A stretch of DNA of 64,000 bases from Gracilimonas sp964505215 (GTDB lineage Bacteria > Bacteroidota > Rhodothermia > Balneolales > Balneolaceae). The translations under genes and the position numbers were made by a program. Location of the stretch: contig CAZDGU010000002.1 in assembly GCA_964505215.1 (NCBI GenBank), positions 290,204 through 354,203 on the forward strand, written 5' to 3'. The notes below the pieces were generated by a model. It saw only the letters and a program-made list of their open reading frames with translations, was not told where the DNA came from and made no database searches. Positions 36,340 through 45,140 of the stretch are shown here, piece by piece; the stretch's first letter is position 1, and each line of letters starts with the position of its first letter.

Positions 36340-36370
36340 TTGGGGGTGATGGCACCCCCCATGTGTATAA
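36340..36370 (+). promoter_or_regulatory. Putative ECF-sigma promoter, copy B
   Basis: TTGGGGGTG, 14 bases, GTGTATAA, starting only 8 bases after the sigma factor stop codon. The left part forms a perfect dyad GGGGGTG-ATGG-CACCCCC. The GTG start of the lipoprotein gene lies 30 bases after the right-hand block, as expected for a promoter with a short leader. Confidence 0.75.
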
Positions 36371-36400
36371 CAAGTAAATGATACAAAAAGGACAAAAAAC

Positions 36401-37360
36401 GTGAGAATTTACTTAACAGCTTTAGCACTTTTATGGGCCGTATTTTTAAGCAGTTGCACCTTAGACCGCGTACAAGGCAGCTCTGACGAAGTTATTACAG
36501 AAGAAATGCTTCAGCAAGCTGCTCAAATTTTAGGTTCAACCGTTTCTGAGGGTGAAGGCGGTGTATTATTAAGTGTTTCGGATGCATTGGCTCTTATTTC
36601 TTCAAAAGGTTACAGTTCCGGGTCATCAAACCAAGCTACATATACTAAAAAGCGTGCCGAGGTGGTAAGAGACTATTCTTTTGTTACAGACCTACAAATG
36701 GGCTATGACAAAGAAACCGGGTTTTATACGGTTACCTTCAGGCGTTATGGAGAGGGCGATCGAAGCCAGGAAACAGATACACTTCGGTATATTTTCAGAG
36801 ACTTAGAAGGAAATGAAATTATTTATCCAAGAGAAATGAGAAACCAAATCGACAACATTCGCTTCTCCGGCATTAAGCATGGGCAGGTTTACGGAAAGCT
36901 GGAGCAATCTACTTACACCCGAAAAAATGAGTTTTTTATCTCAGAAATTTTATCAGATACTACAGCTGAAACAACCGATCCCACAACTCAAAACTATTCT
37001 AAAACTCAAACCCTTCCCATTGAAGGAACGCATAGAGGTGTTGGTTCTATTCTAACGCGCGAACCGAATCAGGAAATTCCCGATTCAACATTTTACAGCG
37101 TTAGCTACGATTTTTTAAACGTAACCATGCTTGCCATAAAAGGGGGAAAGGGGGAAGTCAGAGATTTCAGTCTTTCCGGCACAGCACAATTCAGTTACGC
37201 AGTTTGGGAGCAGGGCGCAGAAGAACCTTCCTCGCCCCAAATAACCGGTACCATCACTTTTAACGAAGATGGCACCGCTTACTACAAAATGGAACAATCA
37301 GACAAACGTATTTTAATTAACCTACAGGATGGAAACGTGCTAAGTACCGATAGTTTATAA
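36401..37360 (+). CDS. Lipoprotein of unknown function, first gene of the FecR-TonB operon
   Basis: A 319-residue lipoprotein with a GTG start. The signal peptide ends in the lipobox LSSC with the lipidated cysteine at C19. The mature part has two blocks: an N-terminal helical segment (about 30-75), then a mainly beta region with paired-strand character (YSFVTDLQMGYDKETGFYTVTF, then TFRRYGEGDRSQET, and a C-terminal strand block ITGTITFNEDGTAYYKM). I do not recognise the family. Its place between the sigma factor and the anti-sigma factor, directly behind promoter copy B, suggests an envelope component of the same signalling or uptake system. Confidence 0.75.
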   Translation: MRIYLTALALLWAVFLSSCTLDRVQGSSDEVITEEMLQQAAQILGSTVSEGEGGVLLSVSDALALISSKGYSSGSSNQATYTKKRAEVVRDYSFVTDLQMGYDKETGFYTVTFRRYGEGDRSQETDTLRYIFRDLEGNEIIYPREMRNQIDNIRFSGIKHGQVYGKLEQSTYTRKNEFFISEILSDTTAETTDPTTQNYSKTQTLPIEGTHRGVGSILTREPNQEIPDSTFYSVSYDFLNVTMLAIKGGKGEVRDFSLSGTAQFSYAVWEQGAEEPSSPQITGTITFNEDGTAYYKMEQSDKRILINLQDGNVLSTDSL

Positions 37361-37387
37361 TTTCTATCTATTCGAACCTATTACCCC

Positions 37388-38341
37388 ATGGCAGACCAAA
37401 ATTCACATAACAATCAGGATACAAAGCTTGCGGAACATATTGAGCAGGTAAATGCCGGAAATACGTCGTTAGATTATTCATTGGCGCTGGTACCGGAACT
37501 CGCTGAGTATAAAGCCGCAAAGAAATCCTGGCTTCATGCGGTTCATAAAAGCGATCGGGAAGAGGTTTGGGAAAACATAACCTCAGCCACTCGTCAACAA
37601 GCTACGGTTCATAAATTATTCCAATCAAAGCCGATGCAAATGGCCGTTGCTGCCGCTATTCTTGTGGTTGCAATGCTTTCTATTTTTTATATCCAATATG
37701 TTTCGCAGCCCACATTAATGGGCGAGGCCGGCGCTACCATGGCCACCGTTCGGTTAGATGACGGAAGTACCATTACGCTGCGTCCTCATTCCAAATTGTA
37801 CGAAGTGCAACTCACCGATCACCAAGCCGCATACAAACTGGAAGGTGAGGGCTATTTTGACATCACCCCGAACCAAAGACGTACATTTTCTGTGCAATCG
37901 GCTTCAGGTAAAGTGAGCGTGTTGGGTACTCGGTTTAATTTGAGCTCGTGGGGTAATCGAATGCAGGTATTTTTGGAAGAAGGAAGCGTTCGAGTTGAAG
38001 CTTTAGAGCAAGACAGCTCGCTGGTATTGTCGCCGGGAGATGCTGCTGTAGTAAGCTCGGCATCATCCATACCTGAACTGCAGCCCTTTTCGCTGGAAGA
38101 AGTTACTGACTGGATGACTAACCAGCTGGTGTTTGAGCAAAAAGAAATTCGTTTTGTGATTGCCGAGGTGGAACAACATTTCAATATCTCCATTACAATA
38201 CCAGAAAATCTTAATGACGAAAAAATTTCGGGCCGGCTTTCTTTAGAAGAGCTTCAAACAGTTCTGGACGATTTAGAAATAGCTCTTAACGGCACCTTTA
38301 CAGAAACCAAGCCAAATACTTATCAATTTAACTCTAACTAA
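37388..38341 (+). CDS. FecR-type anti-sigma factor
   Basis: A 317-residue single-pass membrane protein. The N-terminal cytoplasmic part (1-80) should hold the sigma factor; a membrane helix follows at about 84-104. The FecR domain begins with ATVRLDDGSTITLRPHSKLY and continues with LEGEGYFDITPNQRRTFSVQSASGKVSVLGTRFNL. The C-terminal part (about 236-317) has the STN-like fold (ITIPENLNDEKISGRLS) that contacts the receptor. It sits between the lipoprotein and the TonB receptor, and transmits the receptor signal to the FecI-like sigma factor. Confidence 0.92.
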   Translation: MADQNSHNNQDTKLAEHIEQVNAGNTSLDYSLALVPELAEYKAAKKSWLHAVHKSDREEVWENITSATRQQATVHKLFQSKPMQMAVAAAILVVAMLSIFYIQYVSQPTLMGEAGATMATVRLDDGSTITLRPHSKLYEVQLTDHQAAYKLEGEGYFDITPNQRRTFSVQSASGKVSVLGTRFNLSSWGNRMQVFLEEGSVRVEALEQDSSLVLSPGDAAVVSSASSIPELQPFSLEEVTDWMTNQLVFEQKEIRFVIAEVEQHFNISITIPENLNDEKISGRLSLEELQTVLDDLEIALNGTFTETKPNTYQFNSN

Positions 38342-38354
38342 GTGCTCTCTATTT

Positions 38355-41006
38355 ATGGCATATTTTACATCCGGCTATTTTAAAATATTGTTGCTTTCAG
38401 GGGTGATTGCAACAGGTGCTTTTACGAACGCTTTTGGGCAGTTTAGTTACTCAAACACTCCTTTAATTGATATTATTAAAGATGTAGAAGAACAAACTGA
38501 TTACTCTTTTTTATACAGAAATGCGCTCATTTCAGACATCAATCTTTCCTTTTCTACTGAACAAGAAGAGCTTTTTTCGGATTTTTCCAAACAATTAGAA
38601 AGCCATCAGCTGGCACTGAAAGTTGATGAGGAGCGCAAGCAAGCCATTATCATTAAACTGAAAACGGTTAAACCCCAAGCCACTCATGTACAGATAAAGG
38701 GACAGGTACTGGATGCGAATACCGGCGAACGCCTTCCTTATGCCGTCATCACCTGGAAAGAGCAGGGCACGCTAAAGGGATTGAGTACAAACGAAAGCGG
38801 AAACTTCTACATCAATCAGCGTATTTCTGATAATGAAATTGAAATCACAGGCTCGTTTTTCGGCTACTCTAAAGAACACATAACGCTTAATCTTCAGGAA
38901 TCCGGTGATATTGATGAACTTACTTTTCGTCTTCAACCCGAGCGTTTGGGGGGAAATCAGCTGCTGGTAACAGGCTTTCATTATTATGATAACATAAATG
39001 AATATTCGGCCGGCGTGTTAGATATTGGAACCTTCAGCCCAATGGGTGAGGGAAATACCACTTCGGCGCTGCAAATGCTGCCTTCCGTTTCTATAGCTCC
39101 GGCTTTAAGTGGCGATATTAACATTCGCGGCAGCTCGGCCGATGCCTTAAAGGTGATGATTGACGATATCACCATTTACAACAAAAGCCATTTATTTGGT
39201 CTTATTGACAGCTTTAACAGCGATGTGCTGAAGCGCAGCGGTTTTTATTATGATGTGGCTCCGTTAAAGTATCAGGCGCCGCCGGGAGGAACGCTTTCAC
39301 TGATTACCAAAACCGGATCGTTAGATAAATTTTCGGGCACGGCGGGATTAAGTAATTCTTCCTTCAGATTATCTTTAGAAGGACCAATTCAAACCGGAAA
39401 AAGCAGCTGGCTGTTTTCTGCCCGCAAATCGTACATGGATGCCATAAACTGGTTCAACAATTATAAACTGGTGCAATGGGGCTTAGATGTAGACCGCAAA
39501 CAAGGCACCATGGATAACAGCCTGATTGACCTTCAACCCTATTTGGAACAACCCGGAAAAACCGGCGCTTCCTTTTTTGACATGCACGGAAAATTTTATG
39601 TTGAAGGAAAAAACGGAAGCCGGCTTATTGTAAGCGGCTATTATGGCGGAGATGATACCAAACAAAAGGGACAACGATTATTCAGCTCTTTTTCTACGCC
39701 GGGCAGTAACAATTTTCAATATCAGAATGTGGCAACTACAAACGATTGGCAAAATGGCGCAGGGTCTGTCAGCTACCAGCGCTGGCTGAGCGATCAGGTT
39801 TTTTCTTCTACTGTTTTGGGAGCCAGTATTTACAAAACCACCTTCACAAAAGACGATTTCACCTATTTAAAAGTGAATAATACGGATCAAAGCCTGCAAG
39901 CTTTTACTTTTCCATTTTTAAACGAAAGCGTGCTTAATGAGTTTAAAGCCAAGCAGGTTTTTGATTATAATTTACAACAGGCTTCGTGGAGCGGCGGACT
40001 CTCATACAATTATTATCTGGGCGAATATTATGAAAGCTCTTTTGACCGCCCCGGTTATTTCAAATCTACAGGAACGCACAAAATGGATATTTTTGGCCAG
40101 TTTGATTATTCCGATGAAAGCGGCCTGATGAATGTTTTTACAGGAATGCGCCTGCATTATTATTCAGAAGGCGAGTATGTGAAATGGTCGCCCCGGTTAA
40201 AGATTAAGATGCTTCCGGAATCTATTCTGTCATTTTCAGCGGGCTTTAGCCGCAATCATCAGTTTGTAAATCAAATTTCGCTAACTAACGCAGTTACTTC
40301 TAACGTGTGGATTTTAGCCGATAAAGACCAGCCGCCTACATCGGTAAATTACTTTACGGCGGGAGCTTATTTTAATCCCACCGACTACTTTTATCTGCAA
40401 GCAGAAGCATATCGTAAAGATTTTGAACACGTTCGTCTGCACGAAATTAATGCATTTTCACTCAGCCGTACTTTTGAATCGAATCCATGGTTTGTGAACA
40501 ATGAGGGAACCAGTAAGGGCATCGAGTTTTTGGGTAAAACCTCTTTTTCTATAGTAGAGTTTACTCAGACGCTAACCTTCAGCGAAGTAACGCTAACCAA
40601 TCCGGACATTAACAACGGCGATCCGTTTTATGCCGATTGGGATCGTCGCGTGCGAACCACTTCCACGCTTGGCATTAAACCCACAGATGCGTTTTCCTTT
40701 TATGTGGCCTGGAATTATGCTTCCGGAACGCCAAACAAAATTTCAGGATATAATTTCGGCAGTTCAAAACGCCTGGATAACTATCGCCGCATGGATATTT
40801 CGGCTGAATATATTTTACAGCAAGAAAAATATGACCTCACGGTTTCGGCTTCCGTTTTTAACGTGTTGGGGAGAAATAATCCCTGGTATCGCGACTTAGG
40901 CATCGCCATCGATCAAAACGCTACTCCAAACCGATTTGTAGGAACTCCGGTTGATGTTTACGACATTGGCGTACAGCCTTCATTCAACATTAAAATTGGG
41001 TTTTAA
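38355..41006 (+). CDS. TonB-dependent outer-membrane receptor with N-terminal signalling domain
   Basis: An 883-residue outer-membrane transporter. After the signal peptide (to about residue 28) comes an STN-type signalling domain (about 30-100), then a carboxypeptidase-like regulatory domain (about 112-195, IKGQVLDANTGERLPYAVI), a plug (about 220-320, with LPSVSIAPALSGDINIRG), and a 22-strand-type barrel ending in the aromatic terminal strand SFNIKIGF. The STN domain means that the receptor both transports and signals through FecR. It is not a SusC homologue with a SusD partner; no SusD gene follows. The ligand is unknown. The stop overlaps the convergent nitroreductase by 4 bases. Confidence 0.92.
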   Translation: MAYFTSGYFKILLLSGVIATGAFTNAFGQFSYSNTPLIDIIKDVEEQTDYSFLYRNALISDINLSFSTEQEELFSDFSKQLESHQLALKVDEERKQAIIIKLKTVKPQATHVQIKGQVLDANTGERLPYAVITWKEQGTLKGLSTNESGNFYINQRISDNEIEITGSFFGYSKEHITLNLQESGDIDELTFRLQPERLGGNQLLVTGFHYYDNINEYSAGVLDIGTFSPMGEGNTTSALQMLPSVSIAPALSGDINIRGSSADALKVMIDDITIYNKSHLFGLIDSFNSDVLKRSGFYYDVAPLKYQAPPGGTLSLITKTGSLDKFSGTAGLSNSSFRLSLEGPIQTGKSSWLFSARKSYMDAINWFNNYKLVQWGLDVDRKQGTMDNSLIDLQPYLEQPGKTGASFFDMHGKFYVEGKNGSRLIVSGYYGGDDTKQKGQRLFSSFSTPGSNNFQYQNVATTNDWQNGAGSVSYQRWLSDQVFSSTVLGASIYKTTFTKDDFTYLKVNNTDQSLQAFTFPFLNESVLNEFKAKQVFDYNLQQASWSGGLSYNYYLGEYYESSFDRPGYFKSTGTHKMDIFGQFDYSDESGLMNVFTGMRLHYYSEGEYVKWSPRLKIKMLPESILSFSAGFSRNHQFVNQISLTNAVTSNVWILADKDQPPTSVNYFTAGAYFNPTDYFYLQAEAYRKDFEHVRLHEINAFSLSRTFESNPWFVNNEGTSKGIEFLGKTSFSIVEFTQTLTFSEVTLTNPDINNGDPFYADWDRRVRTTSTLGIKPTDAFSFYVAWNYASGTPNKISGYNFGSSKRLDNYRRMDISAEYILQQEKYDLTVSASVFNVLGRNNPWYRDLGIAIDQNATPNRFVGTPVDVYDIGVQPSFNIKIGF

Positions 41007-41653
41007 TCTACTTCTATCCATTTCATCCAGTCAATAAGCGGGCCACGGTCCGCTTTGTTTTTACCGATTTTGGTTTGGGTTGAACTTGGAAATTCATCCG
41101 GAAATAAAAACAGCGCGCCCAGTAGAATTTCTTCTGTAGATATATCCAAATGCTCCATTACTTCCGGTCGCCTCAAGCATCCGCCCGAAGACCAATAATT
41201 AGTTATATTTTTCGCCGTAGCCGCTAACAACAGATTTTGAATAGCCGCGCCCGTAGCCGCAATATGCTCCATATTTTTTACATTGGGCTGAAATTTATTT
41301 CTTTTAGAACGCGACTCTTCAGGCAGCCAGGTTGCCAAAATTAATGCATCAGCAGCAGCCAGCATTTGCAAAATGCCCTCACTCGATTTTACGGGATTTT
41401 CCTCTTTTAATCTCTCCAATAAATTCCGGCAGCTTTGGGCTGTTAAAGTATAAAACCTCCAAGGCTCTGCACCGGAAAGTTCCTCTCGATGTCTCTCTCC
41501 ACTTTGATAATGAAAAGGAGCCTTTCCCGCTAATGTTATTAACTCTTCAATAGTTTTCTTAAACCCTTCTTTCTCTTTAACCGGCAGCGGGTTATCCGGA
41601 TCAACTCTAAGTTTCAACGTTCGTCGCGAACGTATAGCTTTTTCAATATTCAT
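41003..41653 (-). CDS. Nitroreductase family protein
   Basis: An FMN-dependent nitroreductase-fold protein. Recognisable parts are the N-terminal MNIEKAIRSRRTLKLR (the FMN-binding Arg/Ser-Arg-Arg segment), the glycine-poor centre APFHYQSGERHREELSGAEPWRFY, AATGAAIQNLLLAATAKNITNYWSS, and the C-terminal segment with EEILLGALFLFP. I chose the ATG at 41653 because the family begins with this helix; the frame continues to 41719, with a 22-residue basic leader that is not family-like. The physiological substrate is unknown. The gene is convergent with the TonB receptor. Confidence 0.85.
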   Translation of the reverse strand: MNIEKAIRSRRTLKLRVDPDNPLPVKEKEGFKKTIEELITLAGKAPFHYQSGERHREELSGAEPWRFYTLTAQSCRNLLERLKEENPVKSSEGILQMLAAADALILATWLPEESRSKRNKFQPNVKNMEHIAATGAAIQNLLLAATAKNITNYWSSGGCLRRPEVMEHLDISTEEILLGALFLFPDEFPSSTQTKIGKNKADRGPLIDWMKWIEVD

Positions 41654-41812
41654 GTATGCGTTAGTTCGTAAATCTATTCTTAGTTTTTCAGGGGAGGGAA
41701 TCCTTCTTTTTGAATTCAAATATTCTCCCGATTTCTTTCAAAATCCCATGCTCTTTCTTCATTCACAAAAAGCATTTAAAACCGAATGGAAATAACAATT
41801 TCAAATAGACAT

Positions 41813-43375
41813 TCAATCCAATATATAATTCCCGGCTACTTGCTTGTATTCTTTCACTTCTTGCTCCATCCATTTTTCATCTTTACCGAATTCTTTGGCT
41901 AATAAACGCCCAACCTCCGGTGCCATTTCAACGCTTGCCCGGGCATCCAGCTGCAGCGCTCGGGTTCGGCGCGCTAATATATCCTCAATTGTTTGTGCCT
42001 GCTCGTGGCGAACGGCCCAAATCACTTCTGCTTTTATATAGGGTAAATCGGGATGAAGCTTTTCTCCCAGAGAAGCCTCTTTTTCAATCAACTTTTCCAA
42101 CGCTACTTTATCCGAGCCATATACATATAAATGATTTTCTCTATCCACATTTTTGAGCCAGCCGTGAATGCGTAGATCCTTTGTTCGGCACTCGGTAACC
42201 TCCAATCCGGCCACCAGCGCGGCTCGGTCAATGGTGTCTTCAGCCATTTTTCTGTAGGTGGTCCATTTTCCGCCGGCAATCGTCACCAATCCGGATTCCG
42301 AAACCTGCAGGTGATGACTTCTGGAAATTTCAGATGTTTTCTTAGCATCGGCCGGTTTTACTAACGGCCGCAATCCTGCAAATACGCTTTTAACATCGGC
42401 TCTGCTCGGGTTTTTGGTGAGATATTTGGCCGCATGTTTTAGAATGAAATCAATTTCTTCTTCCAGCGCAACGGGCTCTAAAGTCGGTTTATCTATGGGC
42501 GTATCCGTAGTTCCCACAATTACTTTTTGATGCCACGGAACCGCAAAAAGAACGCGGCCGTCATCGGTATGAGGGACCATAATGGCGGCATCTCCGGGTA
42601 AAAATTCTTTATCTAAAACTAAATGAATTCCCTGCGCACACTGTATAATTTGCTGATGATTTTCTTCATCCATTTCTAAAATTTCATCCGAAAAAATACC
42701 TGTGGCGTTTATAACAACGCGCGCATTGATGTCAAAGTCTTTGCCGTTTAGCATATCTCTTGCCTTCACGCCTTCAATAAAACCTTTGCCATTTTTCTTC
42801 AGTCCGATAACCTTCATGTAGTTAAGCGGAATCCCGTCTTCATCGGCAATAGTTTGGGCAAGATTGATGGAAAGGCGAGAATCATCAAACTGACCGTCGT
42901 AGTACATCACCCCGCCGCGCAAACCTTTGGGTTCCAGCGTGGGAATTTTCTCCAGCGTCTTTTCTTTTGAAAGATTTTCAGATTTCTTAATCCCCAATTT
43001 TCCCGCCAGAGCATCATATACCTTCAGTCCAACGCCATAAAACGGACCGTTCCACCACTCGTAACTGGGTACAATAAACGATTGATGACTTACCAGATGC
43101 GGGGCGTTTTGAATGAGAAGTCCGCGCTCGTGCAAAGCTTCAATCACCAGCGAAACATCGCCTTGCTGCAGATAACGCACCCCGCCATGCACCAGCTTTG
43201 TGCTTCGGCTGGACGTTCCTTTGGAGAAATCGTGCATTTCGAGCAGCAGAGTTTTATATCCGCGAGAGGCCGCATCAACCGCACAGCCCAAGCCGGTTGC
43301 ACCGCCACCGATAACTACCACATCCCAATAATCGTTAAAGTCTTCAACTTCATTTAGAAAAGATTCTCTGTTCAT
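41813..43375 (-). CDS. glpD: Aerobic glycerol-3-phosphate dehydrogenase
   Basis: GlpD oxidises glycerol-3-phosphate to dihydroxyacetone phosphate at the membrane, passing electrons to quinone. The 520-residue protein has the FAD-binding GGGATGLG at 23-30, GTSSRSTKLVHGGVRYLQ, the substrate-site region with GRVLFAVPWHQKVIVGTTDTP, and the C-terminal helical cap with WAVRHEQAQTIEDILARRTRA. It lies just downstream of glpK on the same strand (49-base gap), so the pair forms a glycerol catabolic unit. No glycerol facilitator gene is adjacent. Confidence 0.96.
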   Translation of the reverse strand: MNRESFLNEVEDFNDYWDVVVIGGGATGLGCAVDAASRGYKTLLLEMHDFSKGTSSRSTKLVHGGVRYLQQGDVSLVIEALHERGLLIQNAPHLVSHQSFIVPSYEWWNGPFYGVGLKVYDALAGKLGIKKSENLSKEKTLEKIPTLEPKGLRGGVMYYDGQFDDSRLSINLAQTIADEDGIPLNYMKVIGLKKNGKGFIEGVKARDMLNGKDFDINARVVINATGIFSDEILEMDEENHQQIIQCAQGIHLVLDKEFLPGDAAIMVPHTDDGRVLFAVPWHQKVIVGTTDTPIDKPTLEPVALEEEIDFILKHAAKYLTKNPSRADVKSVFAGLRPLVKPADAKKTSEISRSHHLQVSESGLVTIAGGKWTTYRKMAEDTIDRAALVAGLEVTECRTKDLRIHGWLKNVDRENHLYVYGSDKVALEKLIEKEASLGEKLHPDLPYIKAEVIWAVRHEQAQTIEDILARRTRALQLDARASVEMAPEVGRLLAKEFGKDEKWMEQEVKEYKQVAGNYILD

Positions 43376-43424
43376 GCTTTTTTATTTGAAGATTTTAAAT
43401 TCAGTCCGAATTTTTAAAATAATT

Positions 43425-44918
43425 TCACTCAGCCCACGCTTTACTTTTTTCCACAGCTTTGTTCCATCTTTCCAGCAGCTTATTGGCATCTTTGGGATTC
43501 ATTTTCGGTTCAAACCGCTGATCTACTTCCCACTGGTGCTGAATTTCATCCGTATCTTTCCAAAAGCCAACGGCAAGTCCGGCCAGGTAAGCCGCACCCA
43601 AAGCAGTGGTTTCTAAAACTTTTGGGCGCACTAACGGAATTTGCAGAATATCGGACTGAAATTGCATCAGTGTGTTATTAACGGTGGCGCCTCCATCCAC
43701 ACGCAGCTCCTTAATTTCGATTCCGGAATCGGCTTCCATGGCAGAAATAACGTCTTTTACCTGATAAGCAATTCCTTCCAGAGCTGCCCTGGCAATGTGT
43801 CCATCCGTAGTGGCTCGCGTCAGTCCAACAATAGTTCCCCGTGCTTTTTGATCCCAATGCGGAGCGCCCAAGCCTGCAAAGGCCGGGACTAAATATACGC
43901 CTCCGTTATCCTTTTCGGTTAGCGCCAGCTCTTCAATTTCTGAAGAGGAGGAAATGATTTTCAATCCATCGCGCAGCCACTGCACCACAGCGCCGGCCAT
44001 AAAAATACTGCCTTCTAAAGCGTAGGTGGTTTTTCCATTTCGCTGCCAGCCAATAGTGGTAAGCAGATTATTCTTGGAAGAAATCGGCTCATCTCCGGTA
44101 TTAAACATAATAAAGGAGCCGGTTCCGTAGGTGTTTTTTAGCATTCCCGGTTTTAAACACATTTGTCCAAAAAGCGCGGCCTGCTGATCTCCGGCAATTC
44201 CGGCGATGGGCACTTCGTGTGCAAAAATGGTGGTTTTGGTGTGGCCATATACTTCACTCGATGATTTTACCTCGGGCAGCATTTCTATCGGAATGTCCAT
44301 GAGCTCCAGCAGCTCTTCATCCCATTTTTGCTCTCTGATATTATACAGCATGGTTCGGGAGGCGTTGGTGACGTCGGTTACGTGCGTTTCTCCCTTGGTA
44401 AATTTCCAAATCAGCCAGCTGTCGATAGTACCAAATGCTAATTTTCCTTCGTTGGCTTTTTCGCGGGCGCCCTCTACATTTTCCAGTATCCAGCGGATTT
44501 TGGTTGCCGAAAAGTAGCTGTCTATAATCAATCCGGTTTTTTGTTTGATTAATTCTGTCCGGCCTTCTTCCCGAAGCTGGTCACAATAATCAGAAGTGCG
44601 CCCATCTTGCCAGACAATAGCTTTATGAATGGGCTCGCCGGTTTCTTTATCCCAAACCACCGTTGTTTCTCTTTGATTGGTGATGCCTATGGCCGCTATG
44701 TTTTTGCCATTGGCGCCACAGCCCATAATGGCTTCAGCAATAACACCGGCTTGTGTTTTCCAGATTTCGTTGGCGTCGTGTTCAACCCAGCCATCGTTTG
44801 GAAAGTATTGTTTGAATTCTTTTTGAGCTTTGGCCTGAACTTCTCCATGCTTGTTAAAAACAATGGCGCGCGAGCTGGTGGTGCCCTGATCTATCGCGAG
44901 TATAAATTCCTTGCTCAT
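43425..44918 (-). CDS. glpK: Glycerol kinase
   Basis: GlpK phosphorylates glycerol to glycerol-3-phosphate using ATP. The 497-residue FGGY-family protein starts with LAIDQGTTSSRAIVF and contains ITNQRETTVVWDKETG, GTIDSWLIWKFT, IAGDQQAALFGQMC, and the FGGY-family signature region MAGAVVQWLRDGL and LRVDGGATVNNTLMQFQSD. All are close to standard glycerol kinases. It precedes glpD; together they convert glycerol to dihydroxyacetone phosphate. Confidence 0.97.
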   Translation of the reverse strand: MSKEFILAIDQGTTSSRAIVFNKHGEVQAKAQKEFKQYFPNDGWVEHDANEIWKTQAGVIAEAIMGCGANGKNIAAIGITNQRETTVVWDKETGEPIHKAIVWQDGRTSDYCDQLREEGRTELIKQKTGLIIDSYFSATKIRWILENVEGAREKANEGKLAFGTIDSWLIWKFTKGETHVTDVTNASRTMLYNIREQKWDEELLELMDIPIEMLPEVKSSSEVYGHTKTTIFAHEVPIAGIAGDQQAALFGQMCLKPGMLKNTYGTGSFIMFNTGDEPISSKNNLLTTIGWQRNGKTTYALEGSIFMAGAVVQWLRDGLKIISSSSEIEELALTEKDNGGVYLVPAFAGLGAPHWDQKARGTIVGLTRATTDGHIARAALEGIAYQVKDVISAMEADSGIEIKELRVDGGATVNNTLMQFQSDILQIPLVRPKVLETTALGAAYLAGLAVGFWKDTDEIQHQWEVDQRFEPKMNPKDANKLLERWNKAVEKSKAWAE

Positions 44919-45080
44919 AAAGATGCCTTCTGGGTTTTATTCAACTATCATGAAAGCATAATAAAAATATTTAAAGCGTGCTTTCCCAATTGTAAGATTT
45001 TCGGGTGTTTGTACTCTTAACCCACACAGTCTGTGTTGATATGCTATACCTTCAATAAAAGAATTCCATTTTATAAATGA

Positions 45081-45103
45081 GACAAGGGTTTGCAACCCTT
45101 GTC
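45081..45103 (-). terminator. Perfect inverted repeat, probable terminator
   Basis: GACAAGGGTT (45081-45090) and AACCCTTGTC (45094-45103) form a 10-base-pair stem with a 3-base loop. It lies 38 bases after the aldo/keto reductase stop. The T run on the minus strand is short, so the terminator reading is only moderately supported. Confidence 0.55.
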
Positions 45104-45140
45104 TTGTGTTAAAAGCATTTTGCAAGAAATACTAAAGAGC

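Noticed and set aside
45081..45103. Perfect 10-base inverted repeat as the end of an insertion sequence
   Set aside because: No partner repeat, transposase or target duplication nearby; a terminator after the aldo/keto reductase explains it better.
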